The position numbers and the translations under genes are program-made. The notes under the pieces are model-generated. The model was not told where the DNA came from. It did no database searches and saw only the letters and a program-made list of their open reading frames with translations. DNA of 64,000 nt from Bradyrhizobium viridifuturi (GTDB taxonomy: Bacteria > Pseudomonadota > Alphaproteobacteria > Rhizobiales > Xanthobacteraceae), in contig NZ_LGTB01000002.1 in assembly GCF_001238275.1 (NCBI RefSeq), positions 248,001 to 312,000 on the forward strand. The letters are read 5' to 3'. This document shows, piece by piece, positions 19,332 through 28,039 of the stretch; position 1 is the first letter of the stretch; the number at the start of each line of letters is the position of its first letter.

Positions 19332-19460
19332 TCACTCCGATTGTCGATTTGTCAGACCTCGGATGACCAAGGACGCTCCGACGGCTGCTCCGACCGCGCG
19401 CCGGGCGGCGCTCACGGCCATGGCGATCGCAAGACCGACGTCCACGGAGGCCACCGTCAC
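19332..19460 (-). CDS. Possible small ORF downstream of the Usp gene
   Basis: A 42-codon frame starts at GTG (19460), 23 bp after the usp stop, with GAGGGAG just upstream. The peptide is Ala/Val-rich with a weakly hydrophobic stretch and ends in TNRQSE. It may be translated from the usp transcript, but there is no homology I know and chance is quite possible. Confidence 0.22.
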   Translation of the reverse strand: MTVASVDVGLAIAMAVSAARRAVGAAVGASLVIRGLTNRQSE

Positions 19461-19483
19461 TGCTCCCTCGGGCGACGTCCGAT

Positions 19484-20305
19484 CTAGTGCGACATCAGCA
19501 GGCAGATCGGAGCTTGCTGCAGCAAGCTGCGCGTCATGCCGCCGAACATCCATTCTCCGAGCCGGCTGTGCCCATAGCCTCCGGTGACGATGAGGTCGGC
19601 GTCTTCGTTCCTTGCCAGTCTGATCAGGTACCCCGCATCTGGCTCGGCGGTGTGGACGCGTACATCGAACTGGCAATTGACGCTGTGCCTTTCGAGATAG
19701 CTCGCAACGTCACGCAAGCGGCGGGTCGCCGCGTCCTGCTCGTCCGACGAGCAGATCTCGGCGACGGTGACCCTCGAAGCCCTGATCAGGAAGGGCAAGG
19801 CGTCCCGGATCGCCAGACGTGCCTCGCGGGTGTCTTTCCAGCCGACTACGATGCGGTCGGCCGACAGGCCGGTCACGCCTTCCGGCACCGACAGGGTGGG
19901 ACGCCCCATCCGCAGGATCGCCTCGGCCGAGTCGAGGTAATGGAAATTATCGGACTGGGCTTTCCGGCGCTTGAAGACAACCAGATCTGCCGCCCTGGCC
20001 TGTTCCGCCAGGAACGCAGTCGGGGATTCCAGTGCCCATCGCCATTCCACCTGATGGCGGTCCCGTCCGACGATCTTCCTGAACCACTCGCCCTTGGCCG
20101 CGAGATCGGCCCGCATCCGCTTGATGTCGTCTTCAGTGGTCTGCTCGATGATCACCCCTTCGGCGACAACGGGCGGATCGATGGCGGACGCTGAAACGCC
20201 GATCATCGATGCATGAAACTTGTCCGCAATGCCCTCGGCGATGCGAATCTGTCCCTCGTCCTGCTGCTGAGGGTCGACGTAAACCATGACATTGGCCAAA
20301 TTCAT
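19484..20305 (-). CDS. Universal stress protein (UspA family)
   Basis: A 273-residue, two-domain-length Usp protein, soluble. The C-terminal half ends with the nucleotide-binding pattern G-x2-G-x9-G (GGYGHSRLGEWMFGG), so ATP binding is likely there. The N-terminal half starts NVMVYVDPQQQDEGQIRIAE and lacks the glycine pattern. ATG at 20305 gives the canonical start; an in-frame extension of 20 residues is not needed. Its box lies 60 bp upstream. Usp proteins are classic members of low-oxygen and dormancy regulons, which fits the setting. Confidence 0.85.
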   Translation of the reverse strand: MNLANVMVYVDPQQQDEGQIRIAEGIADKFHASMIGVSASAIDPPVVAEGVIIEQTTEDDIKRMRADLAAKGEWFRKIVGRDRHQVEWRWALESPTAFLAEQARAADLVVFKRRKAQSDNFHYLDSAEAILRMGRPTLSVPEGVTGLSADRIVVGWKDTREARLAIRDALPFLIRASRVTVAEICSSDEQDAATRRLRDVASYLERHSVNCQFDVRVHTAEPDAGYLIRLARNEDADLIVTGGYGHSRLGEWMFGGMTRSLLQQAPICLLMSH

Positions 20306-20364
20306 GTGCCTGCTCCACCGCGCTGAAATATCATTCATTGTTGCGCATGGCGGCTCTGCCGACA

Positions 20365-20378
20365 TTGAGCCAGGTCAA
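20365..20378 (-). promoter_or_regulatory. FixK/FNR-type box before the Usp gene
   Basis: TTGAGCCAGGTCAA, 60 bp from the start at 20305. Confidence 0.68.
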
Positions 20379-20683
20379 GCGTGCCTCGATCCCCTGAGCT
20401 CTCCGTCCGGCGCCTGCCTGATCTGAATCCCGCTTTGACGCTGCGGGCCGAGCGGGCGAGCGCCCCATATCGGCCGCGACCTTCATGAAGTGATCGCGTG
20501 TCGCCTGATCCCGCGGCGACGCCGGAGCTATCCAGGGGAAGGGCGGCTCCGCCGCTGGGGATGCAACGGCGAGCGCCGCCCTTCATCCAACGCAGCCCGG
20601 AAACACGATCTGGCCTCTGTGAAGGACGTGCGTGTTGGGCCTGCAAGGACCCGCATTTCATACCGCGGCGAGCCCGCGCGACA
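20379..20683. other. Non-coding stretch between divergent stress genes
   Basis: These 305 bases lie between the usp box and the tandem boxes of the CBS-BON gene. I see no convincing gene. One inverted repeat, AAGGGCGGC at 20539-20547 with GCCGCCCTT at 20575-20583, could fold into a 9-bp stem with a 27-nt loop. Confidence 0.35.
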
Positions 20684-20697
20684 TTGCGCCAGATCAA
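20684..20697 (+). promoter_or_regulatory. Distal FixK/FNR-type box before CBS-BON gene 1
   Basis: TTGCGCCAGATCAA. It lies 33 bp centre to centre upstream of a second box, about three helical turns, so both can face the same side of the DNA. Confidence 0.6.
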
Positions 20698-20716
20698 ACC
20701 GCGCGCAGTTTACCGC

Positions 20717-20730
20717 TTGCGTCAGATCAA
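20717..20730 (+). promoter_or_regulatory. Proximal FixK/FNR-type box before CBS-BON gene 1
   Basis: TTGCGTCAGATCAA, 61 bp before the start at 20792. Confidence 0.65.
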
Positions 20731-20791
20731 TGTGCCCAATGCATCAGGAACTAGGCTGATTCTACGTTCCAGTATGATGGGAGAAGTTCGG

Positions 20792-21526
20792 ATGTACGCG
20801 CACCAGATCATGACCCGTAAGGTGCTTTCGACGACACCCGACAGCACCATCCTCGACGCGGCAAACATCATGCTTCGGCACCGCGTCAGCGGGCTTCCAG
20901 TGGTCGATCTCGACGGCACGCTCGTCGGCATCGTCACCGAAGGCGATTTCCTTCATCGCAGCGAGATCGGCACCGAAAGGAAGCGCAACTGGCTGGCGAC
21001 CTTCATCCTCGGACCGGGACAATGGGCCGAGGATTACGTATTCGAGCATGGACGCAAGGTCTCGGAGATCATGACACGCATGCCGGTCACCGTGACCGAA
21101 GATGCACCGCTGTCGACTGTGGTCGAGCAGATGGAGAAGAACAACGTCAAACGGCTGCCGGTGGTGCGCGGCGGCAAGCTTGTCGGTATCATCACCCGCA
21201 GCAGCTTGCTGCGAACGGTGGCGAGCCTTGCACGCGAGCTGCCCGCTCCGACCGAGAACGACGACCAGATCCGGCGGCGCATTCTGGACGAGATCGAACC
21301 GAAAGCCTGGTGCCCGCTGGGACTCAGCGTCATCGTCCGAGACGGCGTCGTCCATCTGAGCGGCGTGATTACCGAGAGCAGGTTTCGCAAGGCCGCGATC
21401 GTCGCGGCCGAGAACGTTCCCGGCGTCGTCGAGGTGCATGATCACCTCTGCTGGGGTGATAGCTTCTCGGGCTTCTACCTCAAATCTTCCGAAGACCAGG
21501 AACTGCTGGAGAAGCAGGCTCACTGA
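20792..21526 (+). CDS. CBS-CBS-BON domain protein 1
   Basis: A 244-residue soluble protein. CBS domain 1 covers about residues 7-60 (VSGLPVVDLDGTLVGIVTEGDFLHR), CBS domain 2 about 94-150 (VKRLPVVRGGKLVGIITRSSLL), and a BON domain about 170-235 (GVVHLSGVI, VPGVVEVHDHLCW). CBS pairs bind adenine nucleotides; BON domains bind lipid or other ligands. How the two work together is unknown. ATG at 20792 follows GGAGAA; the frame is open upstream but that part is not protein-like. It is a close paralogue of the genes at 24856 and 34373 and is driven by two tandem boxes. Confidence 0.85.
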   Translation: MYAHQIMTRKVLSTTPDSTILDAANIMLRHRVSGLPVVDLDGTLVGIVTEGDFLHRSEIGTERKRNWLATFILGPGQWAEDYVFEHGRKVSEIMTRMPVTVTEDAPLSTVVEQMEKNNVKRLPVVRGGKLVGIITRSSLLRTVASLARELPAPTENDDQIRRRILDEIEPKAWCPLGLSVIVRDGVVHLSGVITESRFRKAAIVAAENVPGVVEVHDHLCWGDSFSGFYLKSSEDQELLEKQAH

Positions 21527-21611
21527 AAGTGGCTCGCCACCGGCGCGACAGGTAGGCTTCAGGCCCTATTCCCTTCCGGGCGCAACGTTGCCGATGAGAT
21601 CGACCGGCAAT

Positions 21612-23453
21612 CTATGCGACAACTCGTATGTCCTTCGACCTCTCCGAGGACAGCGGGGCAAATTGCTCAGCTGTCAACGTTTCTTGCTTGATCAAGAGCT
21701 CTACCCCGGCTTCCAGGTCGCTTCGCCGACTGCGCAGGATATCCTGCGCACAGGCTTCACCGACCTCGACCAGCTGTCGAACGGCAAGATCGATCTCGCG
21801 GCTCGTCTCCTGAGCGGCACTGACGACGATGTCCTGCATGGCAGGCATGAACGCCTGCGGCTTGGGAGCGTAGGTTCGTTGACCGACGCCCGCATCCATT
21901 CCGTGCTTCGTGACCATTTCAATCGCAATCTCGGTGGCGCGCTGGAGGTCGTCCGCAGCTCCGGTCGATACGTCACCATCGAAGATCAGACGTTCGGCCG
22001 CTCGACCACCCATCAAAACCGCAATCCGGTTCTTTAGCTCGCTGATTGTGAGAAGAAACCTGTCCTCCGTAGGACGCTGCATCGTGTACCCGAGTGCGCC
22101 GACACCCCGCGGAATGATCGACACCTTTTGCACGGGGTCCACGCCCGGAAGGCTGGCGGCGACCAGGGCGTGGCCCATCTCGTGATAGGCGGTCCGCCTG
22201 CGCTCGCTCGGGCTGAGCGTCCTGCTCTTCTTCTCGATGCCGGCGACGATCCGCTCGATCGCTGCCGTGAAGTCGACGGAAGCGACCTCGCCGGCGTTCC
22301 GTCGCGTCGCTGCGATGGCAGCTTCGTTGATCAGATTGGCAAGATCGGCGCCGGTAAAGCCGGCCGTCATTCCTGCGATCAGGTCGATATCGACATCGGG
22401 ACCGATCTTGATCTTCTTGATATGGACCTTGAGGATGGCAACGCGTCCAGACCTGTCCGGACGATCCACCAGTACCTGACGATCGAAGCGGCCCGCCCGC
22501 AGCAGCGCAGGGTCGAGAATCTCCGGTCGATTGGTCGCAGCCAGGAGAATGACGCCGGCGCTCGGATCAAATCCATCGAGCTCGGCCAGCAGCTGATTGA
22601 GCGTCTGCTCCTTCTCGTCATAGCCGCCGAGCGCACTGGGCATCCGGCTACGGCCAAGGGCGTCAAGCTCGTCGATAAAAATGATGCAGGGGGCCGCCTT
22701 CCTTGCCTGTTCGAACAAATCCCGCACCCGGGCTGCACCAACGCCGACGAACAGCTCGACGAACTCCGATCCAGAGATCGAGAAGAAGGGCACGCCCGCC
22801 TCGCCGGCAACGGCACGCGCAAGCAACGTCTTGCCCGTTCCCGGCGGGCCTACCAGCAATATTCCCTTGGGAACATGCGCGCCCAGCCGACCATAGCTCT
22901 CGGGCGCTCTAAGAAACGAGACGACCTCCTGCAGTTCGAACTTCGCCTCGTCGACACCTGCAACGTCCGCGAACGTCACTTTGATGTCCTTCTCGACATA
23001 GACTTTGGCGCGAGACTTTCCGATTCCCATGACGCCGCTCACGCCCTGCCGGTCACCGAAACGGCCGGCCATGAAGAACCAGAATCCATAAAGCACGATG
23101 AGCGGCACGACCCACGAAACGACATTTCCCAGCCAGCCATCTGACGGTGCTCCCGTGACGGAAATCCCCTTGGAAGCGAGTTTCTCCGCCAGCGGCAAAT
23201 CCACCCGCGCCGTAACGAAGGCCGACTTTCCATTGGCAAGCTTGTCCTTGAGCTTCCCCTCGATCGTCTCTTTCCCGACCACGACGTCGGTAACAGCGCC
23301 CTGTGCGACGAGTTCCTCGAACCTGCTGTAAGGAATGGTTTCGACCGTGCTACCCGTGGTCAGGTACCACTGCATCAGGAACATGCCGAACCAGCCGAAT
23401 GCCAGTATCGCAAGCCACGAGACCTGCCTCCGCGTCGGTGACTTTTCGCTCAT
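21612..23453 (-). CDS. ftsH: Second FtsH-type membrane AAA+ zinc protease
   Basis: A 613-residue ATP-dependent protease. N-terminal helix at about residues 13-30, a periplasmic stretch, a second helix near 107-127, an AAA+ domain with Walker A GPPGTGKT and Walker [10 protein letters not shown], second-region-of-homology arginines in [11 protein letters not shown], and zinc site HEMGH (His424, Glu425, His428). It is shorter than and quite different from the housekeeping FtsH at 46027, and lacks that copy's Pro-rich tail. It is the last gene of a unit with a cytochrome c (31 bp upstream) and a small secreted protein, all behind the box at 24265. Low-oxygen membrane quality control is the likely role. 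Confidence 0.92.
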   Translation of the reverse strand: MSEKSPTRRQVSWLAILAFGWFGMFLMQWYLTTGSTVETIPYSRFEELVAQGAVTDVVVGKETIEGKLKDKLANGKSAFVTARVDLPLAEKLASKGISVTGAPSDGWLGNVVSWVVPLIVLYGFWFFMAGRFGDRQGVSGVMGIGKSRAKVYVEKDIKVTFADVAGVDEAKFELQEVVSFLRAPESYGRLGAHVPKGILLVGPPGTGKTLLARAVAGEAGVPFFSISGSEFVELFVGVGAARVRDLFEQARKAAPCIIFIDELDALGRSRMPSALGGYDEKEQTLNQLLAELDGFDPSAGVILLAATNRPEILDPALLRAGRFDRQVLVDRPDRSGRVAILKVHIKKIKIGPDVDIDLIAGMTAGFTGADLANLINEAAIAATRRNAGEVASVDFTAAIERIVAGIEKKSRTLSPSERRRTAYHEMGHALVAASLPGVDPVQKVSIIPRGVGALGYTMQRPTEDRFLLTISELKNRIAVLMGGRAAERLIFDGDVSTGAADDLQRATEIAIEMVTKHGMDAGVGQRTYAPKPQAFMPAMQDIVVSAAQETSREIDLAVRQLVEVGEACAQDILRSRRSDLEAGVELLIKQETLTAEQFAPLSSERSKDIRVVA

Positions 23454-23484
23454 CTCCTATGGCCCTCCGATCGCTGCGCCATGA

Positions 23485-23832
23485 TCAGGGATGATCGCGC
23501 AAGCTCAGCATGTAGGCGACGACCTCATCGATCTGATAATCCGCCAGCCGTGGATTCGGCATGCGCCCGGACGGCCCCATATCCGGGTGCTTCGTATCGA
23601 GATAAGCACGCAGACCGCCGTCGGTCGTGGATGCGCGCCTGGCGATCTGCACGAAGGCCGGCCCCGGGTCGCGCAGGATCGGGGTTTGCTTTCGTTCGGA
23701 CACGACGTGACATGCGCTGCATACGAGATCCGCGAAATCGCGGCCGCGGGACACCAGGTCGGACTGTGCGTGCAGGGATCCACCGCAGCACGCGCCGATC
23801 ACGACCAAGGCCCGACACAACCACTGCCGCAT
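23485..23832 (-). CDS. Small periplasmic c-type cytochrome
   Basis: A 115-residue protein with a signal peptide (about residues 1-23, ending HAQ), one haem c site CSACH near residue 38, and a probable axial methionine in GRMPNP near residue 90. The C-terminal helix reads QIDEVVAYMLSL, typical of class I cytochromes c. It carries electrons in the periplasm; partner unknown. It lies between the small gene at 23906 and ftsH copy 2, all on one strand, and so is probably expressed from the box at 24265. Confidence 0.82.
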   Translation of the reverse strand: MRQWLCRALVVIGACCGGSLHAQSDLVSRGRDFADLVCSACHVVSERKQTPILRDPGPAFVQIARRASTTDGGLRAYLDTKHPDMGPSGRMPNPRLADYQIDEVVAYMLSLRDHP

Positions 23833-23905
23833 TGCACATCCAATCTCGATTCAATCGCCGCCAGATACGGTGCGAGCTGGATCATCAGCACGGCCGAACG
23901 GCGCA

Positions 23906-24205
23906 CTAGCGGCGGGCCTTGGCGTCACGTGCCATCTCCAAGCATATCAGCAGCTCGACATAGCTGCCGCTACCATCGGCGATTGTCGCGCGCGTGCAGG
24001 TCAGCCTGTCGGCGGCGGCAAATTGCGTCCACAAGGGCTGCAGCTGCGAGCGTGCCTGCTCTTCGTCCTGCGTGCATCGCTCCAAGGATACGTCCGGCCC
24101 GCTTTCCGACTTGCATTCACGCACGATATCGAATTTGGGCATGGCGTTCGCTGCAGCCGTCGGCGGCAACGTAGCCAGCATTACAATCGGCAAGTGCAGG
24201 AACAT
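23906..24205 (-). CDS. Secreted cysteine-containing small protein, unknown
   Basis: A 99-residue protein with a hydrophobic signal peptide (about 1-19). The mature part holds four cysteines (RECKSE, ERCTQDE, LTCTR, LICLEM), consistent with two disulfides in the periplasm. I know similar small rhizobial proteins only as hypotheticals. It is the first gene after a perfect FixK/FNR-type palindrome (60 bp) and is followed by cytochrome c and ftsH. A role next to the cytochrome in the periplasm is inference. Confidence 0.62.
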   Translation of the reverse strand: MFLHLPIVMLATLPPTAAANAMPKFDIVRECKSESGPDVSLERCTQDEEQARSQLQPLWTQFAAADRLTCTRATIADGSGSYVELLICLEMARDAKARR

Positions 24206-24264
24206 CGCGTTCTTCCAAGCGGTTTCATCGGTTCCCTTTTTGCCACCGCCTCACTTGTCCGGGA

Positions 24265-24278
24265 TTGATCGATATCAA
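24265..24278 (-). promoter_or_regulatory. FixK/FNR-type box before the secreted protein-cytochrome-ftsH unit
   Basis: TTGATCGATATCAA, perfect palindrome, 60 bp from the start at 24205. Confidence 0.75.
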
Positions 24279-24340
24279 GAAGACGTCCGGCCTCAGCGCT
24301 GCAAGGCTCGCGGGCCTTCAACGCATCGATCGTCAGCTTG

Positions 24341-24354
24341 TTGATCCAGAGCAA
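24341..24354 (+). promoter_or_regulatory. Degenerate FixK/FNR-type box before a 47-aa ORF
   Basis: TTGATCCAGAGCAA has one mismatch in the right half-site. It lies 58 bp before the ATG at 24413, the same spacing as the strong boxes nearby. Confidence 0.45.
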
Positions 24355-24412
24355 CAACACGCCGCTGCTATTGCGCTCAACTTCAAACAACGGTGCATCC
24401 GGAGGCTCTGCG

Positions 24413-24556
24413 ATGACGAGTGAAACGGTCAAGGCCCTTTTGATGATTATCCTCTTCGGATCAATTGCAATTGCTCTCCACGTTTCAGAGAGCAGTGCGA
24501 CGAAGCGGCTGAGGGTAGCGGCACTGCGGGCACGACGCCGCGCTCGACATCGATAG
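24413..24556 (+). CDS. Small single-span membrane ORF (47 aa)
   Basis: A 47-residue frame starting MTSETVKALLMIILFGSIAI, with one hydrophobic helix (about residues 6-24) and a very basic tail (RLRVAALRARRRARHR). GGAGG lies 7 bases before the ATG, and a box-like sequence lies 58 bp upstream. The layout resembles small regulatory membrane peptides. No homologue is known to me. The strong ribosome site argues against chance. Confidence 0.5.
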   Translation: MTSETVKALLMIILFGSIAIALHVSESSATKRLRVAALRARRRARHR

Positions 24557-24752
24557 GACGGCGCTCGATGCAAACGCATCGACCGTTTGGTGATCCCAGG
24601 CGCCGCCTCTCGCGGAGCAATTTGACCGGCCTTGTAATCTCGAATTGTCGAAGCGCGCGGCTGCTGTGGCATCGGCTTTCCCTCCGATAGCCGACGTCAC
24701 GGGCGCGCCGTTTTCCCCTGTCCACACACCCTATCCAGGCATCATCAGCGGC

Positions 24753-24766
24753 TTGACGAGGGTCAA
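24753..24766 (+). promoter_or_regulatory. Distal FixK/FNR-type box before CBS-BON gene 2
   Basis: TTGACGAGGGTCAA; 34 bp centre to centre from the proximal box. Confidence 0.6.
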
Positions 24767-24786
24767 GGCGTGGCGAACGGAGCCGG

Positions 24787-24800
24787 TTGAGCCAGGTCAA
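24787..24800 (+). promoter_or_regulatory. Proximal FixK/FNR-type box before CBS-BON gene 2
   Basis: TTGAGCCAGGTCAA, identical to the usp box at 20365, 55 bp before the start at 24856. Confidence 0.68.
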
Positions 24801-24855
24801 GGCAGGGAGCGTGGCAGCTCCTATTCTGACAAAAATAGGCTCATTGGAGGCATCG

Positions 24856-25575
24856 ATGCGCGCGCACCAGATCATGACGAGGAATGTCGTCACCGTTACG
24901 TCCCGGACCTCGATCGAAGACGCCGCCAACGTCATGCTGCGAAACCACATCAGCGGCCTGCCGGTCGTCGACGGCGGCAAGTTGGTAGGAATCGTGTCGG
25001 AAAGCGACTTCTTGCGCCGCGGCGAGCTCGGAACCGGACGCAAGCGCTCCGCGATCCTCCAGTTCCTGTTCGGACCCGGCCGCGCAGCCGAGGACTTCGT
25101 CCACGAGCGCGGTCGCAGGATCGAGGATGTGATGACGCCGGATCCGGTCACGGTCGAAGAACAAACGCCGCTCGAGGAGTTGGTGCACCTGATGGAGAAA
25201 AAGGCCATCAAGCGACTACCCGTGATGCGCGGCAAGGACCTTGTCGGCATCGTGACCCGATCAAATCTGCTCCAGGCCGTGGCCAGCCTGGCGCACGAGG
25301 TTCCGGATCCGACGGCAGACGACGATCATATCCGTGATCGCATCCTCCGGCAGATCGACGCCGTGAGCTGGCGCCCGATCGGGTTCGAGGTGACCGTCCG
25401 CAACGGCGTTGTCCATCTGCACGGCATCGTCACCAGTGACCATGCGCGCGAAGCAACCATCGTGGCCGCGGAGAACACCGCCGGCGTCAGGAAGGTGCAT
25501 GATCACCTCTGCTTCGTGGATACTTATACCGGCTTCTACGTCGAGTCTCCCGAGGACATGAAGGCTGCGAGCTGA
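24856..25575 (+). CDS. CBS-CBS-BON domain protein 2
   Basis: A 239-residue paralogue of the 20792 protein with the same domain order: CBS 1 at about 7-60 (HISGLPVVDGGKLVGIVSE), CBS 2 at about 93-150 (IKRLPVMRGKDLVGIVTR), BON at about 170-230 (GVVHLHGIV, AGVRKVHDHLCF). Both share the C-terminal HDHLC and GFY motifs. The start ATG at 24856 has TGGAGG just before it. Two tandem boxes lie upstream. CBS domains probably sense AMP/ATP; output unknown. It converges with the RNase gene at 25638. Confidence 0.85.
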   Translation: MRAHQIMTRNVVTVTSRTSIEDAANVMLRNHISGLPVVDGGKLVGIVSESDFLRRGELGTGRKRSAILQFLFGPGRAAEDFVHERGRRIEDVMTPDPVTVEEQTPLEELVHLMEKKAIKRLPVMRGKDLVGIVTRSNLLQAVASLAHEVPDPTADDDHIRDRILRQIDAVSWRPIGFEVTVRNGVVHLHGIVTSDHAREATIVAAENTAGVRKVHDHLCFVDTYTGFYVESPEDMKAAS

Positions 25576-25637
25576 AACGGCAACAGCTCACGATGATTGC
25601 CTGGCCGGAATTGGTGCGGCTCGCGATAGCGAACCGC

Positions 25638-27026
25638 CTATAGATCAAATACGTCCCCCAGACGCGGCAGTTCGACCCGCTGTCCCTCCAGACGCGCCGC
25701 GAGTGCGTGCATCGCGGGCTCTTCGCCATGGACCAGGAATGTTGCCTCGCATCCCCCGATCGCACGTCGCCATGCGAGCAGCTCCGGCTGATCGGCGTGG
25801 GCTGAGAATCCGTTGATCGTGTAGATGGTGCTGCGAACCGCAATGTCCTCGCCGAACATCCGCACGGACCTGGCCCCATCGATGATCTGCCGCGCAATCG
25901 TTCCCGAAGCGGCGTATCCGACGAATACGACCGCCGATTCCTTGCGCCAGATATTGTGCCGGAGATGATGGCGAATTCTCCCACCCGTGCACATCCCGGA
26001 CCCGGCCATGATGACGGCACCGCCTGTTATCCTGTTGATGGCGACCGAATCGGCACTCTCGCGGACGAGACGCAAATTTGCCGGCTGCAGCGGATCCCGG
26101 CCTTCACGAAACATGGAAGCGGCCTCGGAGCTGAGACATTCGGGATGCCGCTTGAATATCTCGGTCGCCGAGATCGCCATCGGCGAGTCCAGGAAGATCT
26201 GCATGGCCGGCGGCAGCCGGCTGCACTCCACCCCCTCGCGCAAGGCATAGAGAAGCTCCTGGGCGCGCTCGAGCGCGAAGGTCGGGATGATGACGTTGCC
26301 GCCGCGCGCCAGTGTGCTGCCGATCGCGCCGTAGAGCTCTTCGACGGAGTCTTGCAGCGACCGATGGCGCCTGTCACCATACGTCGATTCCATGACGATA
26401 ATGTCGGCGCGAGCCGGAGGGCTCGGCAGCCGCAGCAGCGGGCGACCCGCGTTGCCGATATCCCCCGAGAACAGCACCGAACGCGTGCGGCCGTGCTCGG
26501 CGGCCTCGATCAGGATGCTCGCTGAGCCCAAGATATGGCCCGCATCGAAGAAGGTCGCGCGAAGTCCTTCTGCGAGCTGCAATGGTTTCCCGTATTCAGC
26601 CGTCCTTCCAAACCGATCGAAGCAATCGAGCGCATCGACGACGCTAAAGAGCGGCTGCAACGCTTCCTCTTCCCCTCGCCTGCGCCATTGGCGGGATCTC
26701 CGCTGTGCATCTTCTTCCTGGAGATGCGCGGCATCGACCAGGACGAGGCGAGCCAGCTCGCGACTGGCCGCAGTCGCGATCACCTCACCCCTGAACCCTC
26801 GCTTGGCGAGCAATGGAATCCTGCCGCAGTGATCCAGGTGGGCATGGGTCAGCAGAACATAGTCGATGGTCGCGGGATCGAACCCGAAGGCGGCGCTGTT
26901 CTCTTCCACCAGGTCGCGGCTTCCTTGAAAAAGACCGCAGTCGATCAGAATGCGTCGATTCAGGCATTCCACCAGGTGACAGGACCCGGTCACGGCTCGA
27001 TCGGCGCCATGAAAGGATAACTTCAC
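25638..27026 (-). CDS. Beta-CASP metallo-beta-lactamase RNA nuclease
   Basis: A 462-residue protein with the zinc motif HAHLDHCG near residue 60, DAGHILGSAS near 165, SGDIGNAGRP near 195, and METTYGD-like ESTYGDR near 215, all marks of the CPSF/Ysh1 family of RNA-processing nucleases. The C-terminal RMMBL motif GFSAHADQPELLAW is present. The GTG start at 27026 overlaps the stop of the upstream LOG gene by four bases (GTGA), so translation is coupled; longer in-frame starts are not supported. It probably processes or degrades RNA in the cytosol. It is third in a unit behind the box at 28285. Confidence 0.88.
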   Translation of the reverse strand: MKLSFHGADRAVTGSCHLVECLNRRILIDCGLFQGSRDLVEENSAAFGFDPATIDYVLLTHAHLDHCGRIPLLAKRGFRGEVIATAASRELARLVLVDAAHLQEEDAQRRSRQWRRRGEEEALQPLFSVVDALDCFDRFGRTAEYGKPLQLAEGLRATFFDAGHILGSASILIEAAEHGRTRSVLFSGDIGNAGRPLLRLPSPPARADIIVMESTYGDRRHRSLQDSVEELYGAIGSTLARGGNVIIPTFALERAQELLYALREGVECSRLPPAMQIFLDSPMAISATEIFKRHPECLSSEAASMFREGRDPLQPANLRLVRESADSVAINRITGGAVIMAGSGMCTGGRIRHHLRHNIWRKESAVVFVGYAASGTIARQIIDGARSVRMFGEDIAVRSTIYTINGFSAHADQPELLAWRRAIGGCEATFLVHGEEPAMHALAARLEGQRVELPRLGDVFDL

Positions 27027-28039
27027 GATCCGACCTCTTGACTGATCGTCTTGCCTCGTGAGGCGACCTCTCCGACCGGAAGAAGCGGCCGGCCGGACGC
27101 CTCGTACCACCGCAGAATGCCTTGCCAAGCTTCCTCGGCGGACTCCGCAAACCAAAACAGGTCCCTGTCTTCCGGATCGATGACACCTTCCTCGACGAGG
27201 AAGTCCGGATCAAATGCGCGACGCCAATACGACTCGCCGACCAGCACGACCGGCACCGGCGCAATCTTTCGGGTCTGCGCCAATGACAGCACTTCGAACA
27301 GTTCGTCCATCGTGCCAAACCCGCCAGGGAATGCCACCAGCGCCCGCGCGCGCATCAGGAGATGCAGCTTTCGCATCGCGAAGTAGTGAAACCTGAAGCA
27401 GAGATCGGGCGTGACGTACGGGTTCGGGTCCTGCTCCTTCGGAAGCGTAATGTTCAGTCCGATTGACTGGGCCCCGACGTCGTGCGCACCCCGGTTGGCT
27501 GCTTCCATGATGCCCGGGCCGCCACCGGTCATGATCATCAGGCGGCCGCCGATGGCCTTTTCGCTCGCGGCACCGACGATCCGTCCGAACTCGCGCGCGA
27601 TTCTGTAATACTTGCTGTTCGCCGCAATATGCCGTGCCGACTTGAGACGGCGCTGTAAGCCGTCATCGTCGGGATTCAATGCCAACGTATCAGCTATCGA
27701 GGCGACGGCCCGGCGCGCCGCCTGCGCTTCGCAGATGCGCGTGCTGCCGAAGACGACGATCGTATGAGCGATCTGATGTTCCCGGAGCAGGGTCTCCGCC
27801 TTGAGAAAATCGAGTTGGAGGCGAATGCCGCGTGTGGCTTCGCTCTGCAAAAAATTTTCGTCCCGATCCGCCTCTTGATAGCTTGACGATTGCAGGATGC
27901 TTCGCAGAGCGCCGGGCGCACGAATGTCCGCTTCGGCGTCCTGGGGCTGCTCTCCCGGGAGTGCCGCGCCCCTGTCAGCACGGAGCGGCTTCGGCACCGA
28001 ACTCGGGCGGGCCGATCGCAGACCCCCTTCGTCAGTCAT
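27023..28039 (-). CDS. LOG-family Rossmann protein (TIGR00730 type)
   Basis: A 338-residue protein. The core (about 90-330) carries the nucleotide motif GGGPGIMEAANRGA and the catalytic-type PGGFGTMDE, hallmarks of LOG/lysine-decarboxylase-like proteins, which cleave AMP-type nucleotides (cytokinin-activating phosphoribohydrolase activity in characterised members). The N-terminal ~80 residues are polar and poorly conserved in look. It overlaps the small gene upstream by four bases (ATGA) and the RNase gene downstream by four (GTGA), a tightly coupled three-gene unit. A nucleotide-salvage role during stress is inference. Confidence 0.88.
   Translation of the reverse strand: MTDEGGLRSARPSSVPKPLRADRGAALPGEQPQDAEADIRAPGALRSILQSSSYQEADRDENFLQSEATRGIRLQLDFLKAETLLREHQIAHTIVVFGSTRICEAQAARRAVASIADTLALNPDDDGLQRRLKSARHIAANSKYYRIAREFGRIVGAASEKAIGGRLMIMTGGGPGIMEAANRGAHDVGAQSIGLNITLPKEQDPNPYVTPDLCFRFHYFAMRKLHLLMRARALVAFPGGFGTMDELFEVLSLAQTRKIAPVPVVLVGESYWRRAFDPDFLVEEGVIDPEDRDLFWFAESAEEAWQGILRWYEASGRPLLPVGEVASRGKTISQEVGS

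Noticed and set aside
20498..20791. 98-residue N-terminal extension of CBS-BON protein 1
   Set aside because: Runs across both palindromes and lacks protein character; ATG at 20792 has a good ribosome site.
24594..24740. Dispersed-repeat remnant upstream of CBS-BON gene 2
   Set aside because: The minus strand encodes a peptide (VTSAIGGKADA) that recalls common short rhizobial hypotheticals, but I cannot support copy number or boundaries from this window.
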